64,000 nt of DNA, taken from positions 27,401,387 through 27,465,386 of the forward strand of contig OU612069.1 of assembly GCA_914767715.1 (NCBI GenBank), read 5' to 3'. Below are positions 1 to 11,321 of the stretch, one piece after another. The notes beneath the pieces were generated by a model that searched no databases, was not told the DNA's origin, and worked only from the letters and a program-made list of their open reading frames with translations. The position numbers were made by a program, and so were the translations under genes. This stretch comes from Membranipora membranacea. Its lineage: Eukaryota > Bryozoa > Gymnolaemata > Cheilostomatida > Membraniporidae. Positions within the stretch are counted from its first letter, which is position 1. Every line of letters starts with the position of its first letter.

Positions 1-75
1 TCATCATTTACAAACTGTCAAGCGTAAGTTCACACATAATGCTATCAGATGCAAATATTTTCCGTTTGTACTCAC

Positions 76-168
76 TTTCTCCTTTTCCATGCCTGCTGCC
101 ATATTCCTGCACTGTCCACTATCACGCTTATATCCGGTCGGTACTCTCGAATCTTTTCGTACAGATCA
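76..168 (-). other. Candidate internal exon, unrecognised
   Basis: On the minus strand a 93-nt open segment lies between a good acceptor (ATATTTTAG) and a good donor (GTGAGT). It is phase 2 at both ends and encodes a charged segment beginning DLYEKIREYRPDISVIV. I do not recognise the protein. It lies downstream of the minus-strand SLC15-like gene and could be its next exon, but it does not resemble the matching exon of the plus-strand paralogue, so the link is only positional. Neighbouring sequence to the window edge shows nothing else. Confidence 0.35.
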
Positions 169-205
169 CTAAAATATAAACACTTCTAAAATGTAACTGC
201 AACCT

Positions 206-2112
206 ATGGGATCTGTAATGTTATCCAAAGCTATTGCCAAGTCTTTTGTCAGGTATGTGGCTGACTGTCAAGGTCACATTTTTGGGGATTTAAAGCAACT
301 TCTAGATCAAGAGAAGGACGTAGTATTTGGAATCAAGTATCAGGATCAAGGTTCTCAGAGTAGCACTGACATCAACAAATATAGCAAAGCTTACAGCCAT
401 GTGGCTGAATTCCCGTTTGAAGAGGTCAAGTTGCTGATTCGGGTCAGTTTCAGTTAAGCCATAATTGTACGTGATCCCTGCACAGAACAGACACTGTGTC
501 TCCGAGCTTCCAGAACCAGAAATACCAAGCGTAGAGTTTCCTCACTTCATCTCTACTCGTCATCTGACACCAAAAAGCATAGGAAGAGTTTTCTTGTGTT
601 TGGAGGTTCAAAATAACAAATGTTTCCATGATCCAATGATTAGGATTCACATTCAACTCGGTTCAGCTTAGTTTCAGAGACTTTGCTACAACTTGGTAGT
701 TGCATTTCAATACGCAAACATGAGAACGGGAGACCAGTTTTACATCGCATTGACAGCAATAAGGTTACCAATGAGATTCCTAGAGATTCAGAATAAGCTG
801 TTTGTACCAGCATCACAAACCTGATCTCCTGCTATTGCTGGGATGAGAGTGTCAAGAGTAGACTGAGCTCCTGATATGAGACACACAACAACTAGGTACA
901 CAAGAGCCATCCCATCTAAGTGCAGATAGCCCATAGATCTTAGAGGTGTAAAAGAGCAGTCAGGAGCCATATATACTCTCTGCGAGTAGTTGTGGGGTAT
1001 CATTGTACAGTTTAAGTTGCGTGGCAGCTCGAACATCACTCCAGATATGTACCCAAACCTATCCGGTAAAATTAAGATCACCAAATACATGGATTGGAAA
1101 TCCCATTGATACACATATGATAGCAAGCAAATCAGATTGAGTTGTCGTTTGTGACCAAGGGCGCCAATAGCCGATCAGATGAAATAGGGGGCTTTAGGGA
1201 TGGTGCACATTTGAGTTAATGATTAACCTTGCAATAATCACGAGCTTGGTACTCGCTCCGTATATAGGCACACAGTTTGGCTAGTGGATTGTTGCTACCA
1301 ATTGTGTTCCCTGAAGAAGCTTCTAGTCCAAAATAGCCAGTGAATCCCCTTATATCATATTACATACCCAATCCATATGAGTATCGTCCCACACAGAAGC
1401 ATTCTTGTTTTTCTGATCCAGGCATCCGAGGGAGGCAATGTGCACCGATTGTAACCTTCAAAAAGTTTCGAAATAAAAATTAGTTTATATTGGATCCTGG
1501 CGCTTTGGACAAAACTTTACAAGGTTACCCTTCGAAACGGTGTTAAGAAACAAGTAAAGAGAGTTGCTTCAAAATACTGCAATGTTAATACCATGGATCG
1601 AATCCCTAAAAAAACACTTGAGTCGATCGTCATTGTGAAACCTCTCACAAAGGCCAAAAATTCTTATTGAATGTATAATATGCACTGGTCATGATACCAA
1701 TCTGAGCCAGTAAAAATGGACAGAACAAGAAACCATCGTTTTTACAACTCAGGAAAATTTTCCGGCTTTCAATTTCTGCCTTCCAGGGTAGGCCAACTTA
1801 CCTTTTTGTTACCATATCAGGCTTTGCAACTCCGGGCTGAGCGAATATAGGATCATACAGCACTATCATAAATGGCATCCATGTAGCGAGTGTTCTGATT
1901 GCCATACACCTGAAGAAATCACAGAGCACAAGTCCCCATACAGCTAGTTTCTGGTTCTGCTTTGAGTCACCCAGCGCGGATTTGAAGTTAAGAACTCCTC
2001 TGTGACTCTTGATGCTTTCTGACAATGACACATTCAGTAGAGGCTTTACCTCTGCACTATTGTTGACAGAGTTGTGCTCCTCTGCTGTGGTGGTAGACGT
2101 TCTCGTACCCAT
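206..2112 (-). pseudogene. SLC15/POT-like peptide transporter paralogue, disrupted, runs toward the left edge
   Basis: This is a minus-strand relative of the transporter at 2807-9189. Exon 1 (2112-1802, ATG start, ends in phase 2 with GTAAGT) carries an acidic/Ser N-tail and TM1 around LAVWGLVLCDFFRCMAIRT. A second exon (about 1200-821) covers TM2-TM4 and ends IPAIAGDQ at the donor, matching the VLGGDQ end of the plus-gene exon 3. A third exon (from 563 downward) begins with a segment like the PTR2 signature, LRKFYAAYYW in the sister and VRKLYAWYFW here. Near 461-466 the frame must shift by one base to continue into the NQQLDLFK segment, which matches NQNLFK in the sister. A TGA also interrupts exon 2 at 1175-1177. 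SLC15 proteins are 12-TM proton-coupled oligopeptide transporters of plasma or lysosomal membranes. This copy looks non-functional unless the breaks are assembly errors. Confidence 0.6.
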
Positions 2113-2806
2113 GTTCAGATAGCTCTTTTGTTGCTGCTATTTTCGGCTAGCTCTCTGAACAAATAAAACAAATGTCTACCTTGCTCGATGACACAAACAC
2201 CCATCCAGTCAAAACAGCTAGATACAGCCACAATGTAGCATTGAAATAATCCACACAATATGAGATATTGTATGTTGAGATAAGCTTATCTCAGCTGAAT
2301 TAGTCTTTATTGTAACTTGTGCTGATGTTTATCTCCCCATACTTGATAAAGATGCATCATTCAAAGTTTGCCAGTTTGTGATGTCAGGATTATTGAATGC
2401 ATAATCCGGCATCAAATTTAAAACAACAATCAACTTTGTCATAATTTTTTTTTTCTCTGCTGTTCTAGGGCCATAGTAAAATTTAGGCTGTCGACCAACA
2501 GAGGAAAACCATACAAACCAGACCAAATTGCATTTCAGAGTTACGATTTTCCAGTGATGAACATCAACGTTCAAATATCATAGGGTTCTGGGATGATGTG
2601 GTTTCAAGCTTTAAACCACAGAATTTTACAAGCCATACCTTTGACAATGGTATACAAATACAAGTGTGTGCAGGGAAAGATAAACTATCAAAGTCAATTG
2701 TAAATTATCACAACCGTAATTATTGCTAATGATAAGCCCACATACAACCATGGTCACAACTAGAGAAGATAGTAACGTTGGCGAGTATTGACACACCGAT
2801 TCAGCA

Positions 2807-5800
2807 ATGGGCAATGCCAAATCTTGTCAGGCAACAGGTGATAGTGCGACAAGATCAACACATTTCAAGCTGAAACCATCCAGGAGCAATGAGAATTATG
2901 ACATGATGAGCATGGCATCAACATCTGGTGGAGATTTCACACCTGAGAAGACTCAGAGACTAGCTATTGCTGGCATACTTTTATGTGAGCTCTTCAGAAA
3001 TACTGCTACAAGATCTATGATAATCTGGATACCTCAGATGTTTCGGCTCAATGACGACCTTGACCAAACAGGGTAAGTCTTTTTCAATCTGTGAAGCATA
3101 GGAAAAAACGTCAGTGAAAATTGAGAACTGTCAAGAGCAGTGTTTTTTTTATTTTACTTGCTAAAACCCTGAAGGGGTTGAAGGTGTTAGGGTTAAAATT
3201 GTAATTCTGTCTCTGAACGAAGACCAAGAAAAAAGAGTGCCTTAAGGGTGCGGCCGCCATATTCGGTGCCAAGTTGCTCAGTTTGCAGACAGATCAAAGC
3301 TCACCTGGGGCATCAATTGAGCGAAGTAATTGGTAGACTTGGGGGATTTGGAGCGGGATTTTGATCACAAGACCTCACACACATTAGAGGGGCGGGCTCT
3401 CTAACCAGCTGAGCTACCTACTACTAATATGCATTATTGAGTGATGTTACCCACTCTACAATGCATGTGGATGCTGGTCTTCAGTGCACAAGTGTTGACG
3501 GTCGTTGGTTTGAATCCCACTAATCCCACTTAATACTGAGGTGTTTGGAAGCCCTAGGTGTGCTTTTATCTGCCTACAAACGGGAAGAAAATTGGCACTG
3601 ACATTGCGGCCTTGCCTTTGTCGGGATGTGGCGTGTGACTAAACCTCGTGATTTTAACAAACTTTCAACAACAGCATTTTCACCAACGTTTAACCAACAG
3701 CATAATTATTCTTGTAGTTTGCTAGGACTAATTCCGATGGTATCTGATATCATGAACAACACAACTAGCTGAATTTTCGGTATCATTACGGATGCTTTCT
3801 TTAGAAAGACAAGAATCCTAATTCTCAATGGCGCTGTTACGGGTGCATGGTGAGTCCATTTTTTAGGTCGGACACCTCTATTTATTTCCCCATTGCTTTA
3901 CATGCAAACTATGTTGAGTTGTCACCTCAAATAGGCCTGCTTCAGGTTCTTTCAATTCTTCAACCAGACAACTCAAAATGATGGCATCCTTCTGCTGTTC
4001 CATATTGGTGACCATGTGTTGAAAATTCGTTGTCAGAATTTTTCAGTGGCCCCATATATAAGACCATTGCATTTTTGACACATTTCCGGTCTAATTTTCA
4101 TAAGCCCACCCGTATGCATTAATCGTCCTATAATGATTTTGCAAAAAGAATTTCACACTTCAATATCACTGCTAGCAGTGCTTTTGAATTGGCTACAGCC
4201 TCATTTGTCATCGCCCATGCTAATCAGTTTGTTTGAGGCGGGGTGCAACAAGTTGACCTAATTGACTTACCGGTGTAATACCTTAGAAACTGTGCAATGC
4301 CTGAAACTCCGAGACTCTATCTACAGGGGCTTAATTAAATAAATTTGCTGTTTCAATTTTACACCGGCAGCGGTAAATGGAAACTGCCCACACACAAAAG
4401 CATTTAACAGACATTTTTACAGTGAAATACGAAGCTATTCTGTGTGAAATCATTGATGGAGGTAGTTATTGCCCATCCACGCCCAGGTGTGATGATCTTC
4501 ACCGCTGATAGTTTTAACCTGCTCAAACACGCAGTTTCTGGTTTCTTGATGATGCAATTTGACATCTGGTATTCTTCTGGCATTGTGGTCCTGTAACTTC
4601 TTGAATGCTTTAAGATTATGACTGTTAGTTCACCTATGCCTCAGAGCTATATAGTAGCGCATGAAGAGCATAGTAAATATGTCTGCATTGTCAAGGGACA
4701 TTGCGTTCATTAGCATTAGCTTCTTTTGAGTATTGGCTTTGCTTTATAGCTTCCTTGGGGTTTGTAGTGAGGTAGTAGTTGGATAATCTGATGGTCTGAT
4801 TGTCCCAGATTACCTAGTTGATTGCACACTGGATAGGCATGTTTGATGTTGGTGTAGCACTTGTCAAGAACTTTATCTTTCCTTGTTCATAAGATGGTAA
4901 CTTGACTTCCAGGTTATTGGAGTCTCCCATGACCATGACTGCTACATTTGGATACTTCTCCTCCATACTATTTACATGTTCCGTTATTGTTTTACTTGTT
5001 GCCATGGTGATATTGCTCAGTTTCGAACTTTCAGTTTGAGGGCAATGAAAGGATATAGTGATGATGTTGTTCAGCTCTCTTGGCAGCCAGTGGGGCCTTG
5101 GATTGATGGTTAACGTTTCAAGATGCTGGTCACTATGAGTATGAATGATGTTATTATTAACACTCCATGAGCTACTAGACAATAATTCCCCCACCGTTGT
5201 ATTCTTTAATAATTTGAAGTTGTCTTTCACGCATAGATTTTCTAACTCAACCGAAAGATTTGTACACTTACATGTAAGGCTACTCATAATTTCGTCTGTT
5301 TGTTTTGCAGTTTCCTGTATTTGGCAATCCTTCTTTCTGAAGTCTCGAAAAACATTATGTGCGCTCTGGACAACTCCACAAACAGCTCTAACCCTGACGA
5401 TACAATCATAGTAGTGAATACTAAATCAATAGATTTTGACTGCAAATTGGAACCTATCTATGCTGCTGGAAATACAAGTGATGTCAAGCTTATTGCAGTG
5501 ATATACCTGACTGTGGTGTTTGTGATCTCATTGAATGAGTCGGTGTTTGAGACAGTACAACCTGTTTTAGGAGGTGATCAGGTAGGTGGATACTTCTTAA
5601 CTACTCCAAAATATTTGACAGTGTGAAAGAGCATTCGCAAGAAATAGCTCTCTTCTCAATCATTTTGGCAAACACTCTTGCATCTGACCCAGATGAATTA
5701 TTACCTACAACATCACTGAATACATATGTATGAGGTGATTGCCTCAGCTTAAGAGAAAAAGTTGATGACTATGAAGTGGTTAATGCGCATTTTGGTATGT

Positions 5801-8800
5801 CGCAGTTGGGAATTTAAAAAAAGTTTAGATACCGAGAGCATATTTCAACATAATATGATTGCATCCTCTTAAATTCTAGATCTCAAGTCGTGATGGTCTC
5901 AGGAAGTTTTATGCAGCTTACTATTGGTGTTGGAAGATGGGAGAATTGATTTCTTTTGTGGCCTCCATCATATTCATGAGAACTCAATCGCATCTCACCA
6001 CGGCAGCAGATAATCAGAATCTATTTAAGTATGCCCTCCTTGGATGGTGTGTCTTCTCTACCGTTCTGATAACACTGGCTCTAACATCAATCTTTGTTGG
6101 TAAGTTGATCCACTCAGGAGTAGGTGACTCAGTTGATTAGAGCGCAGGCCTTCATCCCCATGCGCTTGAATCCCGTTGCAGTCGTTTGGCTACTTGGGTT
6201 AGATCAGCCTCTTGGTGTCCTTCAACCTCCTAAAACAGTGATTGCAGCCTCGCCGATATCTTGCTTTCATGTGATACAATTGTTTGGTTTTAATCAACTT
6301 TGTCAACCCAACTGGCTGAATTGCCAATAGTTTCATATTACTATTATTGTTATCTACCATGTTAGACTAAAACGGTTTAAGGACAATGCAAGTCTTAGTC
6401 AGGCAGCTACTTATGATAAAGTGGTATCAGCTTTGCATGGCATGTTACTCTCATTCTCTGCATTATGATGTTACAGTCTCCAAGAAGTGCGATACTAGAA
6501 ACATGCACTTCCAGGAGACTTTGAGATCATATTTCAGAGAATGAGAGTAACCTTCCCTTCTTGGAGGCACTTTTTCCATCATCAATATATAATTCACACC
6601 AAGAAGAGCAATGAACTTTTCAGCATGCGAATCTGACATAACTTCATCATAAGTTACTACCTGACTAAAACATACATTGGCCTTTGGTTAGCCTTCAAAT
6701 ACGGTTGTGCGTTTATATTATGAGAACCAATAGAAACTGTTCCTCTGTTTATCAGTTATATGCTGCCGATGGGTACGTGAACACCGACCTGATACTGCTG
6801 TAATAGTAGATACAGTTGGCATATGGAAACAAGCATTCTCAAGGCAAAGGTAAGGTGTTATGTACCTACGCAAGAAAATGGGTCAGTGCAAATTGCTGAT
6901 GATAGAATTGGTGGTTTGTTATGTTTCCGGCAAGAGAGTTATATATGAATCCTAGATCATTTTCGTTCAGAGTTACCTAGGTCAGTCATTTCTAAAAGCT
7001 AAGCTTTAGTAAACAGGTGATGTTGTCATTCATGCGCTAGTGAAATTTTATTTATTGTTCACAGAGAGCGGGCAGATGATGAGAGTTTCTTATCTGTGGC
7101 TAAAGTAAGCAGAGGTGGTGACTATGCAGACAATGCTGTGACTGAGAGGAGGAATATGGGCATGTTCTTTGTTATTGTCTTATGTCTGATACCTGTGTCA
7201 TTCGCAACAAGACTACCTGTAGTAAGTAGTAAGTAGTGGAAACCAAGAAACTGAAGAACAATAGAGCTTGTCCAAACTTATCTGTTGTTGTGACACATTG
7301 GCGTTTCCACTCCTGTATTCCATGCACATTAAAGAAGATGTAGCTTGGTCTATAAGAATTACCTCGCTCTAACATGTAAGCGCTTGAGGTCCTGGGTTTA
7401 AATAATTGAACCCTACAAAAACAAAATTACATGTATAGCTAGTACTATTTAGCAGTTTGTGTCGCAGCCAGTGACTGGACGCTTAACACTGCACAATATC
7501 TACCAATAATATCATAGAATTTTGGGAAGGTGAAATGGAAAGATGACATAGTACACTTGCTAGGGCTATTGCTCAAGGTACCTACGAACCGCCAACAGTT
7601 CATTGGATAATTACCCTAACTTACCTATGATTTTTTAACGGTTGCAAATTATCCTGCTATTCAAATTTAGACCAAACATGACACCAGGCGGACAAAAATA
7701 ATAAAATTTTACTTCTTTAAATATTTTACAGAACACATACCCACACAGTGAGAGTGGGTACAGAAACATGACGAGACTTGAGAAGTTCCGTGAATCTTAT
7801 GATCTCAATATAAACGAGGTGATTAGAACTGTATAGTATTCCATGGATAACTCTACAATAAGTGCTAGTTAATGGTCACATTGCAGTATATAATATAATT
7901 GCTAGCAGACTGCAGTTTTAAGCTTTTAATACCATTCTTCTCTGTTTGGAACATTATATATAAATCTAAATCTAAATAATGTCAAGTTACTTTATATATA
8001 TAACCTGAAGTAGTTTAACTTTTCTTACAGACAGTATTATATCTGGCTGGAGTGGCAGCCACCCTTGTAGCTATACCAGCATTGTATCTGATGATAAGAT
8101 GCTGCTACAGTTTTGGCATCACTATAACATTTCTATACAGACTCACAGCTGGCCAAGTTATCATGGCAACCACTGTGGCGATATTTCTATTCTGCAGCTA
8201 TGCAACTAAACACCGTAAGTGCATAGCAAACAACTGAGTGCCAATATCCCTAGCAGTCTGTCAATCAAATCTTCCCCAAATCACGGTGAACAAACTACCA
8301 GGTCTAACTCACATGGCAATGCAATGCAAAGCATACCAGACTTTCATGTCAGCCTAAATTACTTGGACTGAGATTTATTACTGTTCAACCAAATGTCTCT
8401 TCATGAGTGCGCACATATTAGTGTTGAAGCTACCATGCCCGCTTCTGAATATTGGAAAGTGCTTTCCAGACCATTGAAAATTCAAATCATTCATATAATT
8501 GATGTTTTTTTTATTTGCTTTTTGATTAAAGTTTTATTTTCATTTTCTCAGATGTTGGTACAGAGGTCATGGTAGCCCTGAGTATTATGCTTGGTGTTTG
8601 TAATGCTTTGATCTTCACAGCGGGTAAGGATCGAACCATCTATTATTGTCAATAGTTGAGCAGGTAAACTTAGGAACACTGGAATCTGAAAACTTAATTA
8701 TTACTTGGATGCAATGATATATATTCATATCAATGCTTGGATGCTCATCGTTCCCACAAAACCTAAAGCAAGCGCAAATCAAATGCAAAGTGTTAGGCTA

Positions 8801-9189
8801 GTAATAAACTTAGTTTGCAATCCTTTACACAAGCTATGGACTTTTAGAAAACTTGGTAGGCCATCAGTGTAGACCTGATTGATCTGGTCTGGGTGTATTA
8901 TAAGGGGAGTGGGAAGGGCTTAATTACTCACTAAACTTACCTCCCAGGATTTATCTCCCTTTCAGGATATGAACTGACCCTTCTATCTTCACCCCGATCA
9001 ATGCAATCCACAGCAATAGGAATATTCTACTGCCTCGATGGATTTGGGAGCCTGATAAACATTGCTACTACTCTTTACGCTACTTATATAGAATACTTTA
9101 TGATTGCTGGGCTGTTAGCAACAGTGGTAGGCATCATTGTCCTGATCGTAGTGGAGAAGAAATTTGGATTAGGACTGAGTAAAAGTTGA
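2807..9189 (+). CDS. SLC15/POT-family proton-coupled peptide transporter-like gene, one in-frame TGA
   Basis: The exons I infer are 2807-3072, 3718-3849, 5311-5581, 5880-6099, 7067-7221, 7732-7818, 8031-8214, 8552-8623 and 8966-9189. All have AG/GT borders and every phase matches. The sum is 1611 nt, or 536 codons plus stop, normal for the POT (PTR2) major-facilitator family, which moves di- and tripeptides or histidine with protons. Support comes from TM1 after an N-terminal polar tail, the GGDQ motif (residues 220-223), a PTR2-like segment FYAAYYWCWKMGEL (about 233-246, Lys where the usual signature has Asn), and PRSMQ (about 472-476) ahead of the last two helices, as in SLC15A3/A4-type proteins. 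Codon 107 is TGA (3770-3772), where Trp would fit. An AATAAA lies 40 bases after the stop. The inverted neighbour at 206-2112 is a paralogue. Confidence 0.72.
3350..3423 (-). repeat. tRNA-derived SINE-like fragment
   Basis: On the minus strand there is an A-box-like TAGCTCAGCTGGTTAGAG followed about 35 bases later by a B-box-like GGTCTTGTGATCAAAATCC. This is a pol III promoter layout inside intron 1 of the transporter. The arms do not pair well enough for a working tRNA, so I read it as the head of a tRNA-derived SINE. Confidence 0.45.
6116..6185 (+). repeat. tRNA-derived SINE-like fragment
   Basis: The plus strand carries GTGACTCAGTTGATTAGAGC (A-box-like) and GCTTGAATCCCG (B-box-like) about 25 bases apart, in the transporter intron after exon 4. 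It is too degenerate and too short for a functional tRNA. A non-coding tail of unclear length follows. Confidence 0.45.
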
Positions 9190-9228
9190 CCAGGATTATT
9201 CGAATGTTAGACAGTCATCCTGAGACAA

Positions 9229-9234
9229 AATAAA
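9229..9234 (+). terminator. Polyadenylation signal of the SLC15-like gene
   Basis: AATAAA lies 40 bases after the TGA stop at 9187-9189, a typical place for 3' end formation of a short 3' UTR. Confidence 0.5.
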
Positions 9235-9239
9235 AATCA

Positions 9240-10640
9240 TATAAACGCTAGCTTTTTTAGCAGTCATTCACAGGACTATGTTTTATTACATGTATATCCT
9301 GTGCCCATTATATGTCAGGAGTGTCACTGTTACAAGAGCAGCTAGCTCTTCTAAGCAAAGTTTTTTCCGTTATACACTCTGTGAACGCACCTTGAGCACC
9401 TCTGAGGACCAAGAACACACCACTCCTTGCTTGTTTTTGTGTAGTTCATTTTGTAGCAATGCTTTTTCTTTTTTTTCTTTCTGTTTCATTTATCGTCAAG
9501 GGATGGATAATAAGGCTAATTAAATAATAAAACACTAAATTAATAGATAGGTAAAATATGTATCCTCGGTATATAATGTGTTAGTACTCTGCACCATAAT
9601 GGGAAATGGGATTTGCCTTCAATTTGTGTGAGGCATTCAATCTCGAGAGTTTGGTCCATCCACTGAGATAATCATGGAGTCAGGAAAGGTTTCAGGTTCC
9701 ATGATAAGATCCTTTATGGGCGGTGCTTAGGCGGATAAATACATAAACAGTTTAGCCTGCTTTTGTCAAGTCAGGTAGGGGACGCACATAGAAATTGCTA
9801 GCCTGGACAGGAAGGGCACATGCTGTACGCCCAAACCACATTAGACAGCATATTCAGGCTAGCTCTTTGCTGTGGCGGCAAAACTCACACTGGCATTCAT
9901 ACAGCACATGGTTTTCCTTCATTATCCAGGCAGCAATACACAAATTGCTCAACCGACTCTCCATGACTCTACTCTCTAACTTGCATAGCAAACTAAACTC
10001 TTCTGTGACAGCTGAGAACGGACACTTACATAAAACTCGTTGGTTAACAAATCTTTGCTTTCAGTATGGAGAACAGGAAAAGAAATTTGAAAACATTTCT
10101 TACGGTATATGGTACCACTACCACTTACTTACTACTTGTTGACTAGCAGTCACCAACTACTTTCCCGAAGGTAGAGGCAATATAGCTTTTCTCCTTATCT
10201 GGTCCGGGTCATCAACAGACTACAGAGTCTTCCACCGAAGTATGCTAAGTCACAGCCAACCACAGGTGGTGCCTCCAGAAGTCTGGAACCAGGTGGGAGA
10301 CTGTTCCATAGCTTGGCCATGCTGAGCATGATGTTGTACTACTAGTACTTGGTATTGCAGTGATACTGTGTTGGTGACGCCTGGAGAAGCCTATCGTTAG
10401 GCCACAGGGATCGGCTTCTCCAGTCGTAGTAGTAGTAGTAGGAGTAAAGTTAAAGTAGTATAAGACAAGTATGTCACATCACGCGTGTGTATGTAAATAT
10501 GTGTGCATCATATATATTCATAGGTACAAGAATGGTCACTCAAAAAACTTGATACTAATTAAACAGTATTCGAGTGGCTAACTGACTCTTTGCCTAAACT
10601 AAAGAGCTACCATTCATTACATGGCTGATGAGAAATATTA

Positions 10641-10681
<41 letters not shown>

Positions 10682-11321
10682 TACTGTGTAGTTTATGGGG
10701 ATGGTATGAGAAATGAGCCCCCCTCTGTGGGGGATATAAAATTTATGGGTGACTGAAAAACCCCCATATAAAATTGGCATCTCAAATGGTCTAAAAAGGT
10801 GTTAAGTCTTGCATGGTGTGGTCATGCACAAGGCATATTTTTTGTTGATACGATAAGGAAGACAACTCCCTACGCAAGGAGTTTGCTTATTTGCCAATTT
10901 TATATAAATTTAAAACTGTGTGGGGAATATGAGAATCCTTTCGCACCTCTGGGGGATCACCACAGACAGTGTATGAGCTCACATAAAAATACCTACTGTA
11001 GAATGGGCTTGTTTCACGCTATTAACTTGAACAAAACCTGTCAGCAATCTTTCATTAATGGAAACACAGTTTCGCTTTATCTGCTAGATCAATATTAACT
11101 TTAGTATTTATGATTTACTAGTAAAAATGTAATATCACCTTTTTGATACCTTGAACAATTGAGAAATTCAAAAATGATTAAAAATGGTTGTAAAAATTGC
11201 CAACGATCAGAAACTTATCCTGTTCTACTGTATTCTTGACAAACACAACGTAATCCAGGCTTCAATGCACCAGTCAATAAATATTGTTACCCAGTACACA
11301 AACACAACCTGATGCAAGAAG
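9240..11321. other. Intergenic stretch, no gene recognised
   Basis: I find no supported coding exon here. It holds a stem-loop (CTGGAGAAGCC at 10381-10391 pairing with GGCTTCTCCAG at 10413-10423) followed by a GTA repeat near 10423-10440, and an AT dinucleotide tract at about 10645-10680. Short open frames in the region show no domain signal. The segment 10090-10440 reads like degenerate repeat sequence, but I cannot name a family. Confidence 0.4.
10645..10680. repeat. AT dinucleotide microsatellite
   Basis: There is an uninterrupted run of alternating A and T, about 36 bases, in non-coding DNA. Confidence 0.85.

Noticed and set aside
3770-3772. Selenocysteine at the SLC15 TGA
   Set aside because: The family has no known Sec at this position, and I saw no obvious SECIS-like 3' UTR hairpin before the AATAAA.
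4814-5287. Minus-strand 157-residue open frame in the SLC15 intron
   Set aside because: It resembles a decayed retroelement endonuclease-like segment (MVMGDSNNLE) at best. There is no second motif or exon border, so I could not support it as a gene.
3350-6185. Two tRNA-like segments as functional tRNA genes
   Set aside because: A and B boxes are visible, but the acceptor and anticodon stems do not pair convincingly. SINE heads are more likely.
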